DNA of 64,000 nt from Rutidosis leptorrhynchoides (taxonomy: Eukaryota; Streptophyta; Magnoliopsida; Asterales; Asteraceae), in contig NC_092339.1 in NCBI RefSeq assembly GCF_046630445.1, positions 79,321,501 through 79,385,500 on the forward strand, in the 5' to 3' direction. The translations under genes were made by a program, and so were the position numbers. Position 1 is the first letter of the stretch. Each line of letters begins with the position of its first letter. Positions 55,397-64,000 of this stretch are shown piece after piece. The notes under the pieces were generated by a model, which was not told the DNA's origin, ran no database searches, and saw only the letters and a list, made by a program, of their open reading frames with translations.

Positions 55397-58287
55397 TGTA
55401 ACGACCCTGGTTTTTCCAACTTTATTTTATTAATAATTATTATTATTAATACGTGTGATTAAACGAATGTATGTTATTACATTTACTTGTTGCCATGATT
55501 AACCGTACTTGATTCTTTAATGCCCGAAACGTCTTTGTGACACCCGGAACTTACACGAATAATAATTTCAAGTATTATTTACATTCATGATTAATTTTAT
55601 TAATCATTTTAATTAACTATGGTGATTAGTTAGTTACTTGGGCTTTAGTTGGAATAATTTGTAAATTACTTGAACTTGGGCTTGTTAAATGTTATGGACT
55701 CATGGTTATGGACTTATAGGCCCACTCTACCTCCCTTAATGGACTACTAGGAGCCCATATTATGCTAATGGCTAATTAATAATAAACATGAAATAAATAA
55801 ATTAAGTGGAAGACAATTTCTTACAAGCATGCTAGCAATATTCCCTCATGCTCTTAGCTTTTCCCATTCCACACAAACACCACACTTCAATGCAAGAATA
55901 ATGCATGTTGACCACTCCATGGATGGCCTAAAAACCGTCCACCATGGGGGTCTTGGAGGGTGGGATTGTTTTTAAATTTTGACTACATATTCTCTAGTAT
56001 TATCTCACTTATACTTACACATACTTGCACACTTTCAATTGATCTCATTTTTCTCTCTACTTGGTAAGTAACAAGGCTTATTTACTCTTCTTTTTCTTCA
56101 TCTAAAACAGCCCCCAACAATCATCTTCATCATCATTTCTTTTGTTGTTAAATTGTTACTTAATCTTGTTATAGCTTACTTACTTGTAGTTGTTTTAATT
56201 ACTAGTTTCTTGTTGTTACATACTAATTACTAAGGAGCAAACTTTCTAGTTTGATTCTTCATTTATCTTGTGCTAACAAGAACATGCAAGAACAAAACTC
56301 TCTAGTTTATGTTCTACCTCTATTGTTATAAAAGATTGTAAGTTCGTGGTTGTAAAAATCATACATGCATTCATGTTAGTAAACTTGAAGTTTACTTTCT
56401 AAAGATCAAGACCTAGGCTTGAATCTTTAAAAGTATGAAACTCATGAACTTGTTACTTGTTTATTTAGTTTATCACTTTCATTCTTGCACTCAAATTACA
56501 CTTTACTAGTTGATAATCAAAGTTTTGTAACCTATGGTTTCACTAAAGTAAAGATTCAAGGGATGGTAATTATGATTTAACTTAATGACTTTACTTAGAC
56601 TTTCACTTGGGTTATGATGGTCAAGACTTGGTTAAAATGATGTAAACACATCCATGAGTTGTACACTTGAAGCCATATGCATCAAGGATGAGAACCATGA
56701 TGAACATCAAGCACCAAAACCACCGGAACTCCCTTAAACTTACTGTTCTGTCCAAACTTTCTGATCAGCTGAACCCGTAACAGACCAGTAGGTCTGGGCT
56801 GATCTAACCTTGATTTTTGGATAGAACTTTTCGAGTAGATAACTTTTCATATAAGACTCGTCTTCATACGAGTTACGGTTTAGAGTCTATGGCCCTCCGA
56901 GCGTCACTAAGTCCATTTACTTTTCTAGTTTTCTGTTTCTGTTTTCTGTTTACTGTTTTCTGAGTCAGACCTAAACACCTGGACTACTTTAACTGTGATA
57001 TTCAGTTAGCTCTGTTCGAGTAGATAATTTTTCGTTTAGGACTCGTCTTAATACGAGTTACGGTTTAGGATTTATGGCCCTCCGATCGTCACTAGGTCCT
57101 CTAACGTTGTGCAGAAAATTCTGACCTACTCGCACTTAAACCGTCGCCACGGTCAAACTAAGACGAGTTTGCTTCTGAGATTTTTACCACACTTAAGGGA
57201 CTCATATACGGAGCCATGGCCACTGGTCTCACCTTATTTCAGTAGGTATAGAGACCGTGGTGACTGTCCGAAGTCAGCCTTCGTTTTAAAACTTCCTTTA
57301 TGAACAAAACATACTTATACCTTTCGTTTGATGATGTTTGATGATGACCCTTATGACCTTATTTACATACTTATAAACCTTTTAAGACAAGCTACTGACT
57401 TAGTACTATTTGACTTAGGTTGAGGACTTTTGGACCGATTACTTGCACACTTTCCCGACTCTACATTACTACTATTTTACCGCTACTTATCATTGTGAGT
57501 TATAGCTTTCCCTTTTTACTTTAACTTATTTTGGGAACTGAGAATACATGCGCATTTTATGTTTTACATAATAGGCACGAGTACTTAAACTTTATATATG
57601 TGTGGGTTATATAACGGCAGAAACATTCCCTTTAGCTCGGTAACGTTTAGTCATTGGTTTTTGAACCGTGAACGCGAATCTTAGATATGGATCCATAGGG
57701 TGTGACATCCCCACTCGGGCTAGTTGCGCTAGCATTTAACGAGTGTTTAATACTTCAAGGTTATACGCACTTGCCAAGTGCACTTTCAGTGGGTACATAA
57801 ACGTTAAGTTAGTTACCGGGTGCCCGCGGTTAAGCATATACTTTTACATACTTTTGAAACGCTCGTTGTAGCACCGAAATCTCGTGGCCTACTTACATTA
57901 CTGTTATACTTAAACTATAGCTCACCAACCTTTGTGTTGACCTTTTTAAGCGTGTATTTCTCAGGTGCTTGAAGTCGCTTCCGCTATCATACTAGTCGTG
58001 CTGTAGAACCCGCTGCTTAGAGTTGTTATCGCATGACTACTTATCTTGCATTCAAACTTATATACTTTTGGAACTATGTTATGTAACGACCTTTGTGGTC
58101 ACGTACACTTATTTAATGCTTCTACTTAGTGAAGCTTACTTTTGGATTGTAAAACATTCGACGTTTGTTATGACGTCACTTTTATTAATGAATGCAAACT
58201 CTGTTTTGAAAACGCATATAGTACTTAACCTTGTAATGATCCTGTTGATGATGGTCCGTACGTGATGATTTAGTACGGGGCGTCACA
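55397..58287 (+). repeat. Tekay 2 3' LTR (2891 bp)
   Basis: Same length as the 5' LTR. About 15 substitutions, for example near 57209-57219 (GAGCCATGGCC against GATCCATGGAC) and 57734. It ends GCGTCACA at 58287 followed by the target duplication AAGAA. Carries the same internal 185-bp duplication. Confidence 0.94.
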
Positions 58288-58292
58288 AAGAA

Positions 58293-59885
58293 GGTCATAA
58301 AACGTATGTGCATTGCCAACGAAGACTAAATCCTAATATGCAAGATGTAGTTAAGAAAGAGATTATTAAACTGCTAGATGCAGGTTTAATTTATCCAATC
58401 TCTGATAGTCCATGGGTAAGCCCAGTTCAATGCGTACCTAAGAAGGGTGGCATGACTGTCATTACAAATGAGAAAAATGAGCTTATTCCTACTAGGACTG
58501 TAACAGGATGGCGTGTGTGTATTGATTATAGAAAATTAAATGACGCCACCAGAAAAGATCACTTTCCCTTACCTTTCATAGATCAAATGTTGGAAAGATT
58601 AGCCGGAAACAGTTACTATTATTTTCTAGATGGATTTTCCGGATATTTTCAAATTCCAATAGCACCCGAAGATCAAGAGAAAACCACATTCACGTGCCCT
58701 TATGGTACTTTTGCTTACAAACGCATGCCATTTGGACTTTGCAACGCCCCTGCAACCTTTCAAAGGTGTATGATGGCGATTTTTCACGACATGATAGAAG
58801 AATGCATGGAAGCTTTCATGGATGACTTTTCAGTCTTCGGTGATACATTTGAATCATGTCTAGTTAATCTGGAACGAATGCTTCTTAGATGCGAACAATC
58901 AAATCTAGTACTTAATTGGGAGAAATGCCATTTCATGGTTAAAGAAGGCATCGTTCTTGGACATAAAATTTCAAAAGAAAGAATTGAAGTGGATAGAGCT
59001 AAAGTAGATATAATTGCTAAACTTCCACATCCCACCAATGTTAGAGGAGTTAGGAGTTTTCTAGGGCATGCCGGTTTTTACCGACGTTTCTTAAAAGATT
59101 TTTCTAAAATTGCCACTCCTATGAATAAACTCCTAGAAAAGGATGCTCCATTCATCTTTTCAGATGAGTGTATCAAATCTTTTAATATTCTTAAAGAGAA
59201 ACTAACTAATGCGCCGATCATGATAACACCAAATTGGAATCTACCATTTGAACTAATGTGCGATGCAAGTGATTTTGCAATGGGAGCCGTTTTAGGACAA
59301 AGGATTGAAAAACGATTTCAACCTATATATTATGCTAGTAAGACGTTACAAGGAGCACAAATGAACTATACAACTACTGAAAAAGAACTCCTTGCTATTG
59401 TCTTTGCTTTTGACAAATTTCGATCATATCTCGTTCTAGCAAAAACGGTGGTCTATACCGACCATTCTGCTCTTAGATACCTATTTTCGAAACAAGATGC
59501 TAAACCAAGATTAATCCGTTGGATCTTACTCTTACAAGAATTTGATATTGAAATCCGAGATAAAAGAGGAGCAGAAAATCTCGCCGCTGATCATCTTTCT
59601 CGTCTTGAAAATCCCGAATTAGAAGTTCTAAATGAATCGGCCATACAAGACAACTTTCCTGATGAATATCTATTGAAGATAGATTATAAAGAAATTCCAT
59701 GGTTTGCAGACTATGCAAACTATTTATTATGTGGATTCCTTGAAAAAGGATTATCGTACCAAAGACGAAAGAAATTCTTCAGTGATATAAAACACTATTT
59801 CTGGGAAGATCCACATCTGTTTAAAAATTGTCCCGATGGAATAATACGCGATGTGTATTTGGAGATGAAGCTAGTAAAATATTAA
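58293..59885 (+). pseudogene. Athila A reverse transcriptase and RNase H
   Basis: Continuation of the 29397 frame after Tekay 2. Contains [69 protein letters not shown], the catalytic FMDD (58815-58826), RNase H ([46 protein letters not shown]) and the start of the linker to integrase. A 1-nt loss near 59850 (ATACGCGATGTG) throws the frame off and it stops at 59885. The integrase continues in another frame from about 59851. The frameshift inactivates the polyprotein independently of the Tekay 2 insertion. Confidence 0.9.
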
Positions 59886-60988
59886 ACCATTGTCACACAG
59901 GACCAACAGGAGGGCATTATGGGCCTCAACTAACAGCAAGAAAAGTTTATGATGCTGGATTCTATTGGCCTACAATTTACAAAGACGCACACCTTCTTTG
60001 CAAATCCTGTGATGCATGTCAAAGGGCCGGAAAAATAAGTCAATGTTATGAAATGCCACAAAATGTCATCCAAGTATGTGAAGTATTTGACATTTGGGGT
60101 ATTGACTTTATGGGTCCATTTTCAAAATCTCATAATAATCTATATATACTCGTAGCCATTGATTATGTATCTAAATGGGCGGAAGCACAAGCTCTCCCAA
60201 CTAACGATGCACGAGTTGTAGTCAACTTTTTAAAACGTCTTTTTGCAAGGTTTGGAACACCGAAAGCTTTAATAAGTGATCGGGGTACTCATTTCTGTAA
60301 TAATCAACTTGAGAAAGTTCTTAAAAGATATGGAGTAACTCATAAAATCTCCACCGCATATCATCCACAAACAAGTGGACAAGTTGAAAATACCAACCGA
60401 GCTTTAAAACGTATTCTAGAGAAAATCGTAGGATCAAATCCAAAGGAATGGTCCATTAAATTGGAGGATGCACTCTGGGCTTTTAGAACAGCCTACAAAA
60501 CTCCAATTGGAACTACACCTTTTAGACTTGTTTATGGAAAAGCATGTCATCTTCCAGTAGAAATTGAACACAAAGCATTTTGGGCTTTGAAGACATGTAA
60601 TCTTGATTTACATGAAGCCGGACGTTTACGATTAAGTCAACTAAATGAATTAGAAGAATTAAGACATGAAGCATACGATAATTCGTTAATCTATAAAGAA
60701 AGAACGAAGAAATGGCATGATAAAAGAATCAGAAGTTCAAAAGAATTTAAAGAAGGAGACAGAGTTCTTCTTTTCAATTCACAATTCAAGCTATTTCCTG
60801 GAAAATTGAAATCAAGATGGTCTGGACCATTCATAGTCAAAAGAGTTTTTCCATATGGAACGATAGAATTAATAAATTCAAAAGGGATTGAATTTAAAGT
60901 TAATGGTCACAGAGTTAAACATTACATACATGGTCCGATGGAAGTTGACAAAGAAGTTAATCACAATTTCGACACCACAGCTAGCTAA
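59851..60988 (+). pseudogene. Athila A integrase (after frameshift)
   Basis: Integrase frame, open to the natural stop at 60986-60988. The zinc finger reads [12 protein letters not shown]...[11 protein letters not shown]. The catalytic core has D (GIDFMGPF), D (SDRGTHF, 60278) and E (QVENTNRA, 60386) with 35 residues between the last two. The C-terminal domain includes [39 protein letters not shown], normal for Athila, and no chromodomain. The ATG at 59828 lies in the shifted frame and is not a real start. Confidence 0.88.
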
Positions 60989-61160
60989 GTGTGGGGAGAA
61001 TCAAGTCTTTAAAGGATAATATGTATTTCTGTTAGAGTTAGATTATCTGTTTTCGTGTAGTTCTCGAAAATAGAACCCGAATGGTCTTTCCCTAGCAGAC
61101 CCTAAAGAACTAGTCTTCTCCTCCCATTCTGAATTTTTATTTTTTTTAGGTTTTTACAAA
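60989..61160 (+). other. spacer with a purine tract and splice acceptor
   Basis: AAGTGTGGGGAGA follows the polyprotein stop (TAA) directly, similar to the 3' polypurine tract of this family and conserved in Athila B. Near 61140-61150 a T-rich run ends in TTTTTTTTAG, eleven bases before the next ORF, a usable 3' splice site. Confidence 0.5.
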
Positions 61161-61577
61161 ATGAAGACTGCCTGTGAACTAAACCATGGTCTAATGCTAC
61201 ACGCTTTGATCATTAAACGTAATAATGACATACTACCGAGTGAACTAGTATCAGTAATCAGAGAAAGAATGGACGGAGTTAGAAAAGAATCCAGATGCGA
61301 AGATAATAAGTTACAATTTGGTAAAGGAAAATCAAAATCCGCAGCGAAAAGAAGAGCACGACACCTAGAAAGATGTCACAAATGCGGAAAATGGTCACAT
61401 GGAGGTAAATGTTCAAATAATCAAACCTATTCAAATACCGAATTTGTTACTTTATGCAGAGACGGACCGTTCATATGTTTAGAAGAAAAGACACTGAATG
61501 CTCGAGGTTACGCCTATGTAGCTATGGAAAATCAATTAAACCGACTATCTTATGAATGGGATAGATCATATAACTAA
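61161..61577 (+). CDS. 138-codon ORF with zinc-knuckle-like motif (homolog of 44583-44999)
   Basis: Same length and layout as the Athila B copy: basic block, CHKCGKWSHGGKC, CRDGPFICLEEK, C-terminal YEWDRSYN. Four residue differences (I/T, L/I, C/Y, T/I). Immediately after the stop comes TTTCACAG|GTATGT (donor at 61593/61594). Function unknown; not recognised in the standard Athila gene set. Confidence 0.65.
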   Translation: MKTACELNHGLMLHALIIKRNNDILPSELVSVIRERMDGVRKESRCEDNKLQFGKGKSKSAAKRRARHLERCHKCGKWSHGGKCSNNQTYSNTEFVTLCRDGPFICLEEKTLNARGYAYVAMENQLNRLSYEWDRSYN

Positions 61578-62530
61578 GAAATCTATTTCACAGGTATGTC
61601 TGTACAGTTTTTTTATTTTTTTTTTATTTTTAACCTTTTGATAATAAACGCTAATTTGTTCGCTAAAAAGTATTAAATTGGTATTGAATAAAATTAGGTT
61701 TGGCGACCGAAATTATTGATATCATTCAAAAATTTATTACATCACTGCGAAATTTAACGTTTATTCTTAAGGTATAAATATCTTTAATCAATCAACTCAA
61801 AATATTTCAAAAATTCGTCATGAGTTAAATTAGGTCTTGGAACCGAAATTACTTTACCGAAAAGAGGGGCGCATATTTTTGATAATATTTGATTGATTAA
61901 AGTGGGATAAAAAGCCAAAAAGATTTTTAATTTTATTTTTACCATGTTTTTAAAATTAATATATAAATCTTAAATTAATATTGTAAACTTTGTAAAAATA
62001 ATATATTTAAAATTGTAAATATTTGAAAAATTAATATAAGTTTGGTGTGAATTTATAATATGAATTTTTAATTTTTAAAATATGAATTTTTAATTTTATG
62101 CATTTTAAGTTTTAAGTTTGGTGTGAATTTTTAATATTAATTTTGAATTTTATATTTAAATTGTGTGAATTTAAAAACAAAAATTTACTTTATCTCATTA
62201 AGTTAAAAATATGATTTTTAAAATTCGTCGTAAGTTGAAGACTAGGTCTTTGAACCGAAATTGCTTTACCCGAGGGAGGGACGAGAACTTTTATTATCAT
62301 TATTTTTAATCTTATTGAATTAAAGTATGCCAAAAACATAAAAAAAAAACCAAAAATCTTAGCTTTTAAAACAAACGCTACAAAAAGACAAATTTTAAAA
62401 TTTTGTCGAGGGACGGACTAGGACATCGATCCGAAACGACCTCGTCCTAAATAACAAGGGAAACAAAATTTTAAAATTAAGTACTTAATTGTTTTATAAG
62501 TTAATGATTATAAAAAAAATATATATATAG
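61578..62530 (+). other. AT-rich spacer of Athila A
   Basis: Non-coding, collinear with the Athila B spacer. If the donor at 61594 is used, this is mostly intron. Confidence 0.55.
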
Positions 62531-62534
62531 TAAA

Positions 62535-62610
62535 CTCCGCGACTCGCGGCGTTTGAAGGGTCCAAACACCGTGAGTCGCGGGAGGACAAAAATACAGAAA
62601 AAAATATAAA
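62535..62610 (+). promoter_or_regulatory. internal promoter-like cassette before the env-position ORF
   Basis: CTCCGCGACTCGCGGCG (62535-62551) and CCGTGAGTCGCGGG (62569-62582) form a palindrome pair of the LTR type. TATAAA follows at 62605-62610, 22 bp after the second palindrome; in the LTR the distance is about 20 bp. The env-position ATG is 126 bp beyond the TATA. This repeats the LTR promoter architecture inside the element. Activity is inferred only. Confidence 0.45.
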
Positions 62611-62735
62611 CGCACAAACTGATCAGTCCACACCCCCAAAACAGAAAACACTGCGAAATACTCCGAAAAAACACCTAAAAACACCCCCAAAATCACAATT
62701 TTTAACCGTTAATCACCAAATCTTTTACTAAAATC

Positions 62736-64000
62736 ATGTTGAGAAGGATGCTATCTAGGAATTACTCAAGAAAAACGGTAAATTTCTACACCTAAACACC
62801 ATTTAATCCGAAATTTGGTGTTCTTGAGCCATTTTTTCCCAATTTGATTTTGATGCTTTTTAGTGTAATTAGGCTTAAATTGTTTATGTATTATGCTTGT
62901 ATAACCTAGATTGATGTTGTTTAACATGATTAGAAGCCTTAAACTTCAAATTTTGAGTAATCTAGGGTTTGTGTTCTTGAGCAAATTTGGGCTTTTTGAT
63001 ATAAACAGGTTATGGCCAATTTTTGTCATGAATTGTTGCTAAATTAAGTAGTGTAACATGTCTAGGTAGTTAAATGATACAAACTTTGAGCCTAAACATG
63101 ATTTTGAGAATTAAAGTGGACTTTTTCAAGTCTAAAATTCATGAACTTGTTTTTTGAGAGATAATGCCATTTGAAACTTGTTTAATGGCTAGTAATGATT
63201 ATTTTGACATGTTATTTGAGTTGAATGCTTATGAACTTGGCAAACATTTTCGTATATGCTATTTTGAAAAAGTGTAGATTTGATGAAAATATGAAAATGA
63301 GCTTAAGTTTGATATAAATTGATCATGTCATTGTAATTATTTTGATTGATGATTTTGCTGACACTAATGCATATTTGGATGCACAAAAATTATGTTTGAT
63401 GTGTTTTGCAGACTGAAAGGGGTGAATCTTCATCCCAAGCCCGCAATGCTCCTGCTGAGAATGCGGAACAACAGGAGGTGGATAACTACTACAAGCAGGA
63501 TATACCTCATCCAGTCATGACCTTTTCTGATATGCACTTGGAAGAGTTGCACCCGAACCTGAGATTTGACAGACTTTGGATAGATTATCCAAAATATCAA
63601 AGGGGTTTGCATACTCTTCATTCTAAGGTTGTTGAGGTACCAAGGGTCATAGAATGGGGACCCTTAGAAGCTATAGAATTGGTCGGGCCAATTAGGGAAT
63701 TACTTGTACAGAGGTATGGTAATTCTACTTTTAATGACTGGGTACGTTTATTCACCATGCGTAGACCTGTATATAAAGTATGGTGTGAAGAATTGTTGTG
63801 TAGTATAGAGTTGAATGATCGGGTAGCTAGTTTAACCGATCGTTCTTTTATTAGATTTTTGTTAGGCGGTTCGATGCGCCACATGTCTTTACTAGACATG
63901 GCTCAGGCTTTACGTATATATACGCCTGAGGAGTTAGCATCTGCCGATTGTAGAGGGTTGATACTAAACGGTAGAAAGATAGATGAAAATTTTGATACAC
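62736..64000 (+). CDS. Athila A env-position ORF (ATHILA ORF family), two exons, 3' end off window
   Basis: Exon 1 is 62736-62777 (ATG plus 13 codons), donor ACG|GTAAAT; the intron is 62778-63411 (634 bp) and ends TGTTTTGCAG; exon 2 starts at 63412 in phase 0 and stays open to the window end (about 196 codons). Exon 2 has no in-frame ATG near its start, so splicing best explains its translation. Conserved strings: HPNLRFDRLWIDYPKYQRG, WGPLEAIELVGPIRELL, RSFIRFLLGGSMRHMSLLDMAQALRIYTPEE. The Athila B copy has the same exon sizes and an intron of 636 bp but a frameshift; here exon 2 is clean. Role unknown; retrovirus-like env is suggested only by position. Spliced env-position RNAs are known from other plant Athila-group elements. 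Confidence 0.7.

Larger units (their letters stand above)
32304..58287 (+). mobile_element. Tekay 2: chromovirus inserted in Athila A pol
   Basis: Both LTRs are complete and exactly 2891 bp, flanked by a perfect AAGAA duplication (32299-32303, 58288-58292). In order: 5' LTR, tRNA-Met primer site, an extra ORF, gag-pol with chromodomain, polypurine tract, 3' LTR. The LTRs differ at about 15 positions with no indels (hand count, about 0.5%), so insertion is recent. Minus the 14.3-kb Athila B insertion it is about 11.7 kb. It is the same family as Tekay 1 but in the opposite orientation. Defective through the Athila B insertion and a TAA at 54869-54871. Confidence 0.95.
25870..64000 (+). mobile_element. 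Athila A: Ty3/gypsy Athila-lineage retrotransposon (nest host, 3' end off window)
   Basis: The plus-strand element consists of a 5' LTR (25870-27862), an Athila-type primer site, a leader, a gag-protease-RT-RNase H-integrase frame split by Tekay 2 (32304-58287), a 138-codon ORF and an env-position ORF that runs off the edge. Gag (DEQIYLMLFPWTLKGEAKDWL), protease DLGAS, RT FMDD and the ATHILA ORF identify the lineage. Without Tekay 2 the visible part is about 12.1 kb, as expected for Athila. It is defective: besides the insertion there is a 1-nt frameshift near 59850. Confidence 0.9.

Overview
This is a stretch of a large, repeat-rich flowering-plant genome, almost certainly a eudicot. The grounds are a six-exon plant cyclin-T gene, chromovirus and Athila Ty3/gypsy retrotransposons, Helitrons, Tourist-like MITEs and tRNA-derived SINEs. 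An asterid such as a composite would fit, but nothing here proves it. About 80% of the window is LTR retrotransposon. Layout: (1) 1-333 is the end of an unidentified LTR, inserted into the 3' LTR of the next element. (2) 334-10786 is a minus-strand chromovirus of Tekay type ('Tekay 1') with 2.9-kb LTRs. Its gag-pol carries three in-frame stops, and an extra open frame lies upstream of gag. (3) 10787-25869 is the only non-LTR island. It holds a Helitron end, SINEs, two Tourist-like MITEs 14 bp apart (one filled by a minisatellite), a minus-strand cyclin-T gene (CDS 16521-19610 plus a 5' UTR exon near 20.5 kb), and a cluster of related Helitrons at 20.6-21.2 and 24.5-25.9 kb. (4) 25870-64000 and beyond is one nest. 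A plus-strand Athila element ('Athila A', running off the right edge) is interrupted inside its polyprotein gene by a plus-strand Tekay ('Tekay 2', 32304-58287, with a perfect 5-bp target duplication AAGAA). Tekay 2 is itself interrupted inside gag by a minus-strand Athila relative ('Athila B', 36988-51245). LTR divergence falls with nesting depth: about 15 substitutions in 2891 bp for Tekay 2 and about 5 in 2.3 kb for the Athila B repeat copies (hand counts). No autonomous element survives intact. Tekay 1 has three nonsense codons. Tekay 2 has one nonsense codon plus the Athila B insertion. Athila A has a 1-nt frameshift between RNase H and integrase plus the Tekay 2 insertion. Athila B has an intact 905-codon gag-protease frame but no reverse transcriptase, RNase H or integrase. 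The most unusual material is in the Athila elements: (a) a pair of GC-rich odd palindromes (core CCGCGASTCGCGG) placed 20-23 bp upstream of a TATA box in the LTR and again upstream of the 3' 'env-position' ORF, as if the LTR promoter had been copied inside the element; (b) a two-exon env-position ORF with conserved splice sites in both copies; (c) an unrecognised 138-codon ORF with a zinc-knuckle-like motif between pol and that ORF; (d) Athila B as a mosaic gag-protease-only element ending in an extra LTR-PBS-leader segment. The Tekay elements have their own oddity: a conserved acidic, Pro-rich ORF ahead of gag, placed exactly behind a strong 3' splice site, with a matching donor in the LTR.
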